Below, piece by piece: positions 16,747 through 25,326 of a stretch of 64,000 bases of DNA (its first letter is position 1; every line of letters starts with the position of its first letter). The DNA is taken from the NCBI GenBank assembly GCA_027621295.1, contig JAQCBR010000002.1:1-64000 (forward strand). The letters are read 5' to 3'. Position numbers and translations under genes: made by a program. Source of the stretch: Planctomycetota bacterium. GTDB taxonomy: Bacteria > Planctomycetota > UBA1135 > UBA2386. The notes under the pieces were generated by a model, which saw only the letters and a list, made by a program, of their open reading frames with translations, was not told the origin of the DNA and did not search any database.

Positions 16747-19700
16747 ATGACACGAATGCGAGATCCAGCGGAGATCGGCGCGGTCGTCGATCGCTTTCTC
16801 GCCGCCCATCCGGACGGCGGGATCGCCGAGATCAGCGCCTGGGTGAAGTCCGATCCGGACCTCTCGAGTGATCCTGACTTCGCGTCGGACATCGAGGAGG
16901 CCGTCCGCGCGGTGCTCGCCGAGGCACCTTGCATCGGCGACGCAGCGACTGTGCGCGCCCCCGATCCAGCGTCCGTCGCCCTGCCGCGCGATGTCTCGCC
17001 GGGTGAGGTGCTCGGGCGCTTCGAACTCGAGGAGCGCGTCGCGCGTGGCGGCATGGGAGAGGTCTGGAAGGCTCTGGACCTCGGGCTCGGACGACGCGTC
17101 GCGCTCAAACTCGTCCTGCCCGAGCGCGTCGGACCGCGCAGCGCGGACCTGTTCCAACGTGAGGCCCGTGCCGGCGGGAGGTTGGCGCATCCCCACGTCG
17201 TCGCGACCTACGACCACGGTGTCGACGGCGGGATCGCGTGGATCGCACAGGAGTTCGTGGCCGATGCGTGCACGCTGAGGGACTTCCTGTCGGCGTCGGC
17301 AGCACAGCCGACCGTGCCCTCTGGCCATGACCGTGCGGTCGCCGAGCTCGTCGCGAAGATCGCGGACGGTCTCGAAGCGACGCATGCCGCCGGCATCGTC
17401 CACCGCGACCTCAAGCCGTCGAACATCCTCATCTGCCGCGGCGACTTCCCGAAGATCACCGACTTCGGCCTGGCGCGCATCGAGGAGGAGGCGGCGCTGT
17501 CCCAGAGCGGTGAGGTCGCCGGGACCTGGGCATACATGTCGCCCGAGCAGATCCGCGGTCGCCGGGACGAGGTCGATCACCGGACGGACATCTTCAGCCT
17601 GGGTGCGCTGCTCTACGAGCTGATCGCGAGGCAGCGGCCGTTCCGCGGCGACACGTCGGCGCAGATCGCGTCGCAGATCCTCTACGAGGACCCGCAGGCG
17701 ATCCGTTCGGTGCGGCCCCAGTGCCCGGTCGACCTGGCGCTGATCTGCGAGAAGGCGCTCGAGAAGAAGGCCGTGGATCGATACCCGTCGGCTGCGGCCT
17801 TCGCCGCCGACCTGCGTCGTTTCCTCGCGCACGAGCCGATCGAGGCGAAGGCGCCGGGACGACTCAGGCGGGCCACCAAGTGGGTGCGGCGCCATCCAAC
17901 GGCGAGTCTGTCGACCGTCGTGGGGCTGATCGCGTTCTCGATCACCGCGTGGTTCGCGTTCGACAACGCGCGCCTGCTCGAGGAGTCCGAGCGCCAGGAG
18001 GGCATCGCGCGCACCAGGGCTGCGGAGGCCGTCGAAGCCGCGGCGGATGCGCGCGCACAGACGACCCGGGCAGAGGCTGCCCTGGCACGCGCCGAGGAGC
18101 TTCTCGGGGAACGCGACGCCGCCCTCACCGCCGAACGGGAGCGCGCCGAGGAGCTGGCCCTGGTCGTCGGGTTCCAGCAGGAGCAGCTCGGTTCGATCGA
18201 CCCGGCGGCGATGGGCGTGTTCCTGCGGGAGCGCCAGCTCGAGCTGCACCGGCAGCTGCCGGACCGGCCGAGCCCGGGTGGAGTCGATCCCGCCGAGGCT
18301 CTCGCGGACCAGCTCCGTGGTCTGGACTTCACGGGTCTGTCGCTCGACGTCATCGGCGACGCGCTCTTCGCGGGCGCGGTCGAAGCGATCGACGCGCAGA
18401 TGGAGGGCTCCCCGCTGATCCAGGCGCGGCTCCTGGAGTCGGTCGCCGATTCGATGAGCAGGGTCGGCTTGCTCCAGATGGCCGTGGAGACCCAGAGCCG
18501 CGTGCTGCAGATCCTGGAGCGCACGCCGGACGTCGACGCGCAGCGAACCCTCGCATCCCGGGTCAAGCTGGCGGGCTTCCACTACGACCTCGGGGACTAC
18601 GCGGTGGCAGCCGAGCGCGCCCGCGAGGTGCTCGACTCCTGGCGTGGCTCGGGCGGCGAGGACACGGAGCAGACGCGCGCGGCCGAGAGGATCGCCGCAC
18701 TCGCCGAGATCGGCGAAGGGAGGGTTTCCGAGGCGCTGCCTGCACTTCGCGGGCTCCGTGGCCGGCTGATGGACGCCTACGGGCCCTTCCACGCGGCGAC
18801 GCTCGCGGTCACGAACGACCTCGCGATCGCGCTGCGTCGAACGGGGTCCTTCCCGGAAGCCGAGGAGTTCGCTCGCGAGGTCGTGGAGGGAACCCCTGAC
18901 GAGGGCCGTGAACGTGCCACCGCGATGCACAACCTCGCTTCGACCCTGGTGGACTCGAAGCGGACCGGCGAGGCCATCCCGCTCTTCGAGGACGTGCTCG
19001 AGTCCCGACGCAGGGCACTCGGCAATCGCCATCCGGACACGTTGGCCACCGCACAGAACCTCGGTTCCGCATACCTGGACACCGGGCGCTTCGACCTGGC
19101 CCATGACCTGCTCCAGGAGGTCCGAGCCGCGTACTCGGAGACGTTCGGCCTCCAGCACGAACGCGCCTATCTGGCGGCGAACACCCTGGGCGCGATCCTC
19201 AAGCAGCAGGGCCGGCTCGACGACGCCGAAGGGCTCTACCGGGACGCGCTCCTCGGAATGCGCAGAGCGCTCGGGGACGACCATCCCCAGACGATCTCCG
19301 TGATGAGCAACCTCGGCCTGCTCCTGGTCTCGCTCGGGCGCCCGGCCGAGGCCGTGGAGCTTCTTCGTGACGCGCGTCGGGGATTCCTCACCGTCGGGGG
19401 CGAACAGAACCCTGCGGTCCTGGTTGCCTCCAACAACCTCGCGATGGCACTCAAGGCGAGCGGGGAACTCGAAGAAGCGGAACTCCTCTATCGCGAGGTC
19501 GCCGAAGCGAGCCGCAATCGACTGGGTTCGGAACACCGCTCGACGCTGGCCGCGATGCACAACCTCGCGGTCCTGCTGGTGGCGCGCGACCTCGCCGAAG
19601 AGGCCGAAGGGCTGATGCGCGCCTCGCTCGACATCAAGCGGCGCACGCTCGCACCCGGCCACCCGTCGACGCTGACCTCCGTGAATGGTCTCGCCGGCCT

Positions 19701-19965
19701 GCTCGCGCGAGGTGGTCGGAACGACGAGGCGGACGCACTCTTCGATGAGGCCTACCGGGGCCGGTCCCAGGCGCTCGGCGTGGACCATCCGGTCACCGTG
19801 AAGACGCTGATGTCGTTCGCCGCCTACCTCGCCGCGACCGGGCGATCTGCCGATGCCCGATCGCTCCTCGAGAGCTGGCTCGGAGTCACGGAGCGCCCCG
19901 AAGACGACGAGTTCGTGCGCTCTGCGCGTGCGCAGCTCGACGGACTCGAGGTTCCCGTACGGTGA
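16747..19965 (+). CDS. Membrane Ser/Thr protein kinase with kinesin-light-chain TPR repeats
   Basis: This 1072-residue Hanks-type kinase starts at the ATG at 16747. Residues 1-88 are a helical leader. The kinase domain spans about 90-365 with the G-loop ARGGMGEVWKA, catalytic Lys121 in VALKLVL, the HRDLKPSN loop at 219-226, DFG at 239-241 and MSPEQ near 264, so all key residues are present. One membrane helix lies at about 385-406 (TVVGLIAFSITAWFAF), followed by an Ala/Glu-rich coiled coil at about 407-480. The rest, to about 1060, is a run of 42-residue TPRs of the GxxHPxTL kind, giving a long exported or periplasmic protein-binding solenoid. The architecture is typical of planctomycete receptor kinases. 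It converges on an ECF-type sigma gene 46 bases away, a recurrent pairing. Confidence 0.95.
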   Translation: MTRMRDPAEIGAVVDRFLAAHPDGGIAEISAWVKSDPDLSSDPDFASDIEEAVRAVLAEAPCIGDAATVRAPDPASVALPRDVSPGEVLGRFELEERVARGGMGEVWKALDLGLGRRVALKLVLPERVGPRSADLFQREARAGGRLAHPHVVATYDHGVDGGIAWIAQEFVADACTLRDFLSASAAQPTVPSGHDRAVAELVAKIADGLEATHAAGIVHRDLKPSNILICRGDFPKITDFGLARIEEEAALSQSGEVAGTWAYMSPEQIRGRRDEVDHRTDIFSLGALLYELIARQRPFRGDTSAQIASQILYEDPQAIRSVRPQCPVDLALICEKALEKKAVDRYPSAAAFAADLRRFLAHEPIEAKAPGRLRRATKWVRRHPTASLSTVVGLIAFSITAWFAFDNARLLEESERQEGIARTRAAEAVEAAADARAQTTRAEAALARAEELLGERDAALTAERERAEELALVVGFQQEQLGSIDPAAMGVFLRERQLELHRQLPDRPSPGGVDPAEALADQLRGLDFTGLSLDVIGDALFAGAVEAIDAQMEGSPLIQARLLESVADSMSRVGLLQMAVETQSRVLQILERTPDVDAQRTLASRVKLAGFHYDLGDYAVAAERAREVLDSWRGSGGEDTEQTRAAERIAALAEIGEGRVSEALPALRGLRGRLMDAYGPFHAATLAVTNDLAIALRRTGSFPEAEEFAREVVEGTPDEGRERATAMHNLASTLVDSKRTGEAIPLFEDVLESRRRALGNRHPDTLATAQNLGSAYLDTGRFDLAHDLLQEVRAAYSETFGLQHERAYLAANTLGAILKQQGRLDDAEGLYRDALLGMRRALGDDHPQTISVMSNLGLLLVSLGRPAEAVELLRDARRGFLTVGGEQNPAVLVASNNLAMALKASGELEEAELLYREVAEASRNRLGSEHRSTLAAMHNLAVLLVARDLAEEAEGLMRASLDIKRRTLAPGHPSTLTSVNGLAGLLARGGRNDEADALFDEAYRGRSQALGVDHPVTVKTLMSFAAYLAATGRSADARSLLESWLGVTERPEDDEFVRSARAQLDGLEVPVR

Positions 19966-20011
19966 CCCCGCGCCTGCGCGACGGCGGCCGCGCTGCGTGC
20001 GGCGGTTCCGA

Positions 20012-20635
20012 TCAGCGCAGCCGCTGACGGAGCCACGCGACCGCGATGGTCCAGCGCCGCGCGATCGTGCGGCTCGACACCCCGAAGAGCGCCGCGCACT
20101 CCTCGATCGACAGCATGCCGAACACCCGTGCTTCGACGAGCTGCGCGAGCTCTTCGTCCTGGTTCTCGAGGTGTTCCAGGACCTCGTGGACGAAGAGGAC
20201 CTGATGAGGGCCCGTCCCCGGGACTTCGATGTCGGGCAGCAGTTCGACGTGCTGTTGGTCGCCGCCCCGCTTCAGCGCGGCGTCACGGCGCAGCAGGTCG
20301 ATCAGCACATCCCGGCAGGCGGCCCCGACGCAGCCCTTGAAGACTTCCTCGGGCTTGTGCCCGATCGCGGAGAGGCCCTGCTCCTGGCGGCGCTCGTGCT
20401 CCTGGCGCAGCTTGACGAAGGCGTCGTGCAGAAGGTCACTCGCTGCATCTCCGTCCTGCGCCTGTTGCTGGCCGAGAACACGCTCTGCGATGTCCCGCAG
20501 CTCCGCGTAGAGGCCAGCGAACCGCACCCGAATCCCGGAGTCGGACCGCGATGCCACGCCCGACGATCTCGGTTCCCCCGGCTCCGCCTCGAGACGGCGG
20601 TGGAAGTAGTCGGATTTGCTGGCGCCCATGGTCAT
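20012..20635 (-). CDS. ECF-type RNA polymerase sigma factor
   Basis: The 207-residue protein begins at the ATG at 20635; a GTG at 20656 and an ATG at 20629 are alternatives. The region-2-like part is LYAELRDIAERVLGQQQ...ASDLLHDAFVKLRQEH. The region-4 helix-turn-helix is ARVFGMLSIEECAALFGVSSRTIARRWTIAVAWLRQRL, which would bind the -35 element. The layout, with a long linker rich in charged residues, resembles the planctomycete ECF group encoded next to TPR kinases. No anti-sigma gene is adjacent, so activity may depend on the neighbouring kinase, which is encoded on the opposite strand end to end with it. That regulatory link is inferred from family precedent. Confidence 0.88.
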   Translation of the reverse strand: MTMGASKSDYFHRRLEAEPGEPRSSGVASRSDSGIRVRFAGLYAELRDIAERVLGQQQAQDGDAASDLLHDAFVKLRQEHERRQEQGLSAIGHKPEEVFKGCVGAACRDVLIDLLRRDAALKRGGDQQHVELLPDIEVPGTGPHQVLFVHEVLEHLENQDEELAQLVEARVFGMLSIEECAALFGVSSRTIARRWTIAVAWLRQRLR

Positions 20636-20713
20636 CGCAGTGACCAACCTAGCCACTGCGGTCAGATCATCCAGTCCGCGCCCGCGCTGCGGCCCGGGCG
20701 CGCACGAGTTGCC

Positions 20714-22075
20714 TCAGCGCCGCCGCCGGGACCTCCCATGGTTGCGGCGCACGACGTTGTCGACCCCGAGGTCCAAGACGGCGTCGTCGCCCTGCTCCAG
20801 CGGTGTCCTCAGATAGTTGAAGAAGACACCATTGGAGGTCGTGTCCGCCCCCAGCTCGACCGCAGGGAAGCCGAGCGAATCCACGCGATTACCGATGATG
20901 AGGTTGTTGCTCGCGTCGCCTTCGACGCTCACCCCTCGGAGAGAGTCGACGATCACGTTGTCAGCAATGTAGGAGTTGATCGGCCCGAGTCCGTTGTACT
21001 CAAACGTTCCGCTGGGCGTGGTATGGAGACCGCCGCGGAGGCGAATTCCGCTCACGGCAGGCGCGGGGATACCTTCCCCTGTGAAGCCGCTGATGTAGTT
21101 GTTCTCCACTCTGACGCCGTCCATGAAGCCCCAGAGCGTGATGGCGATGTATCCGCCGGTCCCCAGGAGGACGTTGTCTTCCACTCGGACGCCCAATTCA
21201 ACGGCGGTCGCGTCCTCGGCTCCGTTGACGATGTTGATACCACGGTGGCCGGGCTTCACGTCGAAGATCAGATTGCGTTCGATCCGGACGTCGCTGAAAC
21301 CTCCTGCGACGCCGTTCGGCCAGCCCGCGACGACAGCTGTGCCCGAAGCAAACAGTGGAGCTCCATCGCCGCCTGCATCGATGGCGTTCCGGTAGATTCG
21401 CTGGCGTGTGCTCACATGAACGCCGTCGCCGCTGCTGAGCCAAATGGCGTCATCGGTGCCCCCGACGCTCACGGCCGTGAAGTTCTCCGCGATGGTCGTG
21501 GGGCCCGTGTGGTTCTGGATGCTGATGCCGGTGGAGCCGGTCTCGCTGACCTGATTGCGGCTCAGGATCAGATGCTCGCGCCCGCCCAAGGACAGGATTC
21601 CGAAGTCGGCGCTACCGCTGAAGTAGTCGCGGCTCGGGTCGTTCGTCCCCGTTACCTGATTGTGGTGGATCGAGTAGGTGACGTCTGCGGTCGGAGATTC
21701 GGCGTAGATGCCAGCGCTGTTCGACGGGGTTCCTGGCTGACCCGGGTTGATGATGCTGAAACCCGAGAATTCGATGTCGCCAGCGGCGACCAGCCGGACT
21801 TGGCCGATGCTGGGGAGATCGGTCCGGTTCTCGCCGTCGATGATGGTGCGCCCCCGCCCGGCGCCCTCCAGTCGGATCGGGACGTCGACGACGACCTGTT
21901 CCCTGTACACCCCCCGATCGACCCGCACCGTGTCACCGGCACTCGCTGCGGAAATCGCGGCCGAGATCGTCGGGTAATGGCGAGGCACGCGAAGGACGCG
22001 GTGCTGGGCCTGGCAGGTCAGCGCGGTGGCACTGACCGAAATCAAGACGAGCGGAAGGAGGCGAGGGAGCTGCAT
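20714..22075 (-). CDS. Exported right-handed beta-helix protein
   Basis: The 453-residue protein has a signal peptide (MQLPRLLPLVLISVSATALT, cleavage near CQAQ). The mature part opens with the pectate-lyase-like/NosD signature YPTISAAISAASAGDTVRVD and GVYREQVVVDVPIRLEGAG. Repeating coils of about 22-25 residues follow, such as IEFSGFSIINP, TYSIHHNQVTG, LILSRNQVSETGSTGISIQN, VRVENNYISGFTGEGI and NNLIIGNRVDSLG. This is the parallel beta-helix of polysaccharide lyases and of periplasmic carbohydrate-binding proteins. No catalytic residue set could be assigned. The tail ends in an Arg run. It heads the secreted-protein block and may process a glycan with the adjacent sulfatase. Confidence 0.85.
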   Translation of the reverse strand: MQLPRLLPLVLISVSATALTCQAQHRVLRVPRHYPTISAAISAASAGDTVRVDRGVYREQVVVDVPIRLEGAGRGRTIIDGENRTDLPSIGQVRLVAAGDIEFSGFSIINPGQPGTPSNSAGIYAESPTADVTYSIHHNQVTGTNDPSRDYFSGSADFGILSLGGREHLILSRNQVSETGSTGISIQNHTGPTTIAENFTAVSVGGTDDAIWLSSGDGVHVSTRQRIYRNAIDAGGDGAPLFASGTAVVAGWPNGVAGGFSDVRIERNLIFDVKPGHRGINIVNGAEDATAVELGVRVEDNVLLGTGGYIAITLWGFMDGVRVENNYISGFTGEGIPAPAVSGIRLRGGLHTTPSGTFEYNGLGPINSYIADNVIVDSLRGVSVEGDASNNLIIGNRVDSLGFPAVELGADTTSNGVFFNYLRTPLEQGDDAVLDLGVDNVVRRNHGRSRRRR

Positions 22076-22271
22076 TTTCTATCAACAGGAACGAGCGGAG
22101 AGCACCGTTGGGTGGGTGCGGAGGACCGGGCGGCCTCGGTGGAGAAGCACGCTTGTTCGGACAGCTAATGTTGTCGATGGCCGTTGGCAAGGGGGCCTCG
22201 AAGGCCAACCGCCCGCCGAAAGGAACACGGGGCCGGCACGGCAGCGAAGTCCGGTGCCTCGACCTGACGAT

Positions 22272-23738
22272 TCAGCGACGTCGCCGGTTGCTCTCGGCGT
22301 CGTCGAACGCCCAGTAACCGCTGCTCGCCTCGGCCCCGTCCCTGATTGCGGCATCTCGCCGCGGAAGGAAACTCCGCAGCACGTCAACGGTCGCCCGTAT
22401 GGCCTGCGGTCTGGAGTCGCCATCGACATTGCCTGCGAGCAGGTTGTGCCACTCGTGTCTGTCTGCTCCGTGGTCGTAGAGCTCCTCGCTGCCGTCCGCG
22501 TAGCGGATGTAGCGCCAGCGTTCGGTGCGCACCGCGTGGTTGCCGGGTCCGAAGGTGGTCACCGCGGCGTTGGGCCAGCTGGCGTCCTCGGGGTCGTCGA
22601 GCAGGGGCACGAGGCTGTGCCCGTCGAGGTCGGGTTCGGGCGCGAGGCCGCACAGCCCGACGAGCGTCGGGTAGAGGTCGACGAGTCCGACGGGCTGCGC
22701 GCACCGGCCCGCCGCGAGCCCTGGTGCGGACACGATCAGGGGCACGTGCGTCGATCGCTCCCACAGCGAGCGCTTGGCCCAGCGCTGCTTCTCGCCGAGG
22801 TGGAAGCCGTGGTCGGAGAACAGCACGACGATCGTGTCGTCGGCGTGTGGGCTCTCGTCCAGCGCGTCCAGGACCCGCCCGACGCACGCGTCGACGAACG
22901 AGGAGGTGGCGAGGTAGGCCTGGACGGCCGCGTTCCACTGGTCGTTCTCGACGAACCACTCGTGGCGCGGCGCCGGGTGGCCGATCGTCAGCCGCTTCGC
23001 GTACTCCGGAAGGTCGAGCCGGTCGTCGTCGAGGACGGGCGGGAGTTGGACCCGGTCGATGGGGTGGAGATCGAACCAGCGCGCCGGCGCGTACATCGGC
23101 ACGTGGGGTCGGTAGAAGCCGACCGCGAGGAAGAAGGGCTCGTCGTGCTCCTTCTCGAGCTGCTCGATCGCCCAGTCCGCGACGCGCGTGTCGGGCATCT
23201 CCGCGTCGGTCGCCGGGTGCGGACCCCAGTCCCAGAGCCTCGGCTCGAGCGGGTAGACGAGCTTGTCCTCGGGGAGGGGACCGAAGCCGCCCATCCCCCC
23301 GCCGTAGTCCTGGAAGAACGGCTTCTCGTTGCCGTGGTGGAGCTTGCCGACCCCCATCGTCCGGTAGCCCTCGGCCGCGAATCGCTGCACGAGCGTCGTC
23401 GTCTCCTGCAGCGAGGGCTCGGCGGCCAACGCCGGCGTCAGGAAGTACATCCCCGTCGTCGACGGCAGGCGTCCCGTGGCAAGGCTGGCGCGCGACGGCG
23501 CGCAGACCGGGGCCTGGCAGTGGGCGTTGGTGAACAGCACCCCGCGCGCGGCCAGGCGATCGATGTTCGGCGTCCTGGCCTGCGGGTGTCCGCCGAGCAC
23601 GCCGACCCAGTCGTTGAGGTCGTCGACGGCGATCATCAGCACGTTGGGACGCACCCCGGTCGGGCTGTCCGACTGCGCGACTGCGGGCGTCGTGAGACTG
23701 GCGGCGAGTGCGAGGGCAGGAGTCAGGATCTGGCGCAT
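22272..23738 (-). CDS. Secreted sulfatase, iduronate-2-sulfatase-like
   Basis: The 488-residue protein starts at the ATG at 23738 with a signal peptide (MRQILTPALALAASLTTPAV). The N-terminal metal site is NVLMIAVDDLNDWVG. The formylglycine motif C-x-P-x-R is intact in CAPSRASLATG, so a maturase must act on the cysteine. Other family blocks are TMGVGKLHHGNEK, GFYRPHVPMYAP and VVLFSDHGFHLGEKQRW, the latter with the Asp-His metal ligands. The spacing and DLND motif resemble iduronate/choline-type sulfatases; the true substrate is unknown. It should release sulfate from a glycan in the periplasm or outside. It diverges from the lipoprotein gene with only 29 bases between start codons. Confidence 0.93.
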   Translation of the reverse strand: MRQILTPALALAASLTTPAVAQSDSPTGVRPNVLMIAVDDLNDWVGVLGGHPQARTPNIDRLAARGVLFTNAHCQAPVCAPSRASLATGRLPSTTGMYFLTPALAAEPSLQETTTLVQRFAAEGYRTMGVGKLHHGNEKPFFQDYGGGMGGFGPLPEDKLVYPLEPRLWDWGPHPATDAEMPDTRVADWAIEQLEKEHDEPFFLAVGFYRPHVPMYAPARWFDLHPIDRVQLPPVLDDDRLDLPEYAKRLTIGHPAPRHEWFVENDQWNAAVQAYLATSSFVDACVGRVLDALDESPHADDTIVVLFSDHGFHLGEKQRWAKRSLWERSTHVPLIVSAPGLAAGRCAQPVGLVDLYPTLVGLCGLAPEPDLDGHSLVPLLDDPEDASWPNAAVTTFGPGNHAVRTERWRYIRYADGSEELYDHGADRHEWHNLLAGNVDGDSRPQAIRATVDVLRSFLPRRDAAIRDGAEASSGYWAFDDAESNRRRR

Positions 23739-23767
23739 GGGTCCCCGATTGGATGCGATCACCCATC

Positions 23768-24310
23768 ATGCATCGTTCCGTCGTCCTCGCCCTGCTCTTC
23801 GCGCTGTCCGCGTGCGTGTCTCCGTCGAACTCACCGTCGATCCCGCCAGGGATGGAAGGCGGACCGGAGATCACCTCGATCCGTACCGTCGTCGACGACG
23901 TCTACGCGATCGTGTCGGGGGACAAGGGCGAGACGCGGCCCTGGGACAGGCTCGAGAGCCACTTCATCGCCGGCGCGCAGCTGACCGCCTCGCGGACCAC
24001 CGCGGCTGGAACCCACGAGGTTCGCAGCTTCACGCCAGGGGACTTCGTCGCGAACGCCCGCCAGTCCTCCGAGCGGCGTGCATTCCACGAGAGCCCGCTC
24101 GTCACGCGCATCCTCCAGTTCCAGGGCGTGGCCGTTGCGATCAGCAGCTACGAGGCGCGCGTGGGCGAGGCGGTCGAGCCCACCTTCCGCGGCGTCAACG
24201 TGTTCCAGCTGGTGCGGACGCCCGAGGGTTGGAAGATCGCGTCGATCGCGTGGTCCGACGAGGACGCGCAGATCCAGCTCCCCGATGGATGGTCCCGTCG
24301 CGGTCGTTGA
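23768..24310 (+). CDS. NTF2/SnoaL-like lipoprotein
   Basis: The 180-residue product has a lipoprotein signal MHRSVVLALLFALSAC with the lipobox LSAC and Cys16 as the acylated residue. The mature part, from ITSIRTVVDDVYAIVSG through FRGVNVFQLVRTPEGWKIASIAWSDE, has the helix-then-curved-sheet pattern of the SnoaL/DUF4440 part of the NTF2-like superfamily. Members may be enzymes or ligand binders; no catalytic residue is assigned. The start at 23768 places the lipobox at a normal distance; a further in-frame ATG at 23753 is possible. It is followed by the lyase gene 70 bases downstream on the same strand. Confidence 0.8.
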   Translation: MHRSVVLALLFALSACVSPSNSPSIPPGMEGGPEITSIRTVVDDVYAIVSGDKGETRPWDRLESHFIAGAQLTASRTTAAGTHEVRSFTPGDFVANARQSSERRAFHESPLVTRILQFQGVAVAISSYEARVGEAVEPTFRGVNVFQLVRTPEGWKIASIAWSDEDAQIQLPDGWSRRGR

Positions 24311-24380
24311 ACCGAGTGCCCTGATTCCTGCCGACGAACCGATGGCCTGGCCCTCGGGCCGTGCTTACAAAGCGAAGTCC

Positions 24381-25322
24381 ATGAGCGATTCCGTGTTCAC
24401 CGGCTGCATCCCTGCCCTGATGACCCCGTGCGTGGAGCGCAGTGGCTCCAGGGCCCCGGACTTCGACGCGCTCGTCGAGAAGGGCACCGAGCTCGTCGCC
24501 GCCGGCATGAGCGGCGTCGTCTACTGCGGGTCGATGGGCGACTGGCCGCTGCTCGACGACAGCCAGCGCCAGGAGGGCGTCGCACGGCTCGTGAAGGCGG
24601 GCCTCCGCGTCATCGTCGGGACGGGTGCCGTCAACACGCGCTCGGCGGTCGCGCACGCGCGGCATGCGGCCGAGGTCGGTGCAGCGGGCCTGATGGTCAT
24701 CCCGCGCGTGCTGTCGCGGGGCACCTCGCCGGCCGCCCAGAAGGCGCACTTCGAGGCGATCCTCGGCGCTGCCCCCGCGCTGCCGGCGGTGATCTACAAC
24801 AGTCCGTACTACGGCTTCGAGACGCGTGCGCCGCTGTTCAACGCGCTGCGCGCAGAGCACAAGAACCTGATCGGCTTCAAGGAGTTCGGCGGCGGGCCTG
24901 CGCTGAGCTACGCGGCTGAGCACATCACCGCCGGCGACTCGGAGCTGACGCTGATGGTCGGCGTCGACACGCAGGTCGTGCACGGCTTCCTCAACTGCGG
25001 CGCGACCGGCGCGATCACCGGCATCGGCAACGCGCTGCCGGGCCCGGTGCTGAAGCTGGTGGAACTCTGCCAGGCGGCGCAGGGCGGCGATCCGACCGCG
25101 CGGCGGCGCGCGATCGAGCTCGGCGAGGCGCTGACCGTGCTGTCGACCTACGACGAGGGCCCGGACCTGGTCCTCTACTACAAGTTCTTCCTCGAGCTGC
25201 TCGGCGACGCGCGCTACCAGCTGCACTTCAACGAGACGGACGCGCTGAGCCCGACGCAGCGGGCGTTCGCGAAGGCGCAGTTCGAGCAGTTCTGCACCTG
25301 GTACGAGTCCTGGTCCGAGTGA
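24381..25322 (+). CDS. DapA-family lyase, resembling pyrroline-4-hydroxy-2-carboxylate deaminase
   Basis: This 313-residue (beta/alpha)8 barrel starts at the ATG at 24381. The Schiff-base Lys lies in LIGFKEFGG, the catalytic-triad Tyr in VIYNSPYYGF, and the substrate-binding loop is YCGSMGDWPLL. The CGSMGDWPLL loop, PRVLSRGTSPAAQKAHF and LHFNETDALS blocks closely recall the hydroxyproline-catabolism deaminase branch rather than true dihydrodipicolinate synthase. That assignment is from memory of family motifs and is moderate. The other hydroxyproline genes are not nearby, so a related keto-acid sugar aldolase role in glycan breakdown is an alternative. It is cytoplasmic. The next gene begins four bases after its stop. 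Confidence 0.83.
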   Translation: MSDSVFTGCIPALMTPCVERSGSRAPDFDALVEKGTELVAAGMSGVVYCGSMGDWPLLDDSQRQEGVARLVKAGLRVIVGTGAVNTRSAVAHARHAAEVGAAGLMVIPRVLSRGTSPAAQKAHFEAILGAAPALPAVIYNSPYYGFETRAPLFNALRAEHKNLIGFKEFGGGPALSYAAEHITAGDSELTLMVGVDTQVVHGFLNCGATGAITGIGNALPGPVLKLVELCQAAQGGDPTARRRAIELGEALTVLSTYDEGPDLVLYYKFFLELLGDARYQLHFNETDALSPTQRAFAKAQFEQFCTWYESWSE

Positions 25323-25326
25323 TGCC

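Noticed and set aside
16693-19788. A 1031-codon minus-strand frame
   Set aside because: It is antisense to the kinase-TPR gene, which has all kinase motifs. No domain, signal or ribosome-binding site supports the minus frame.
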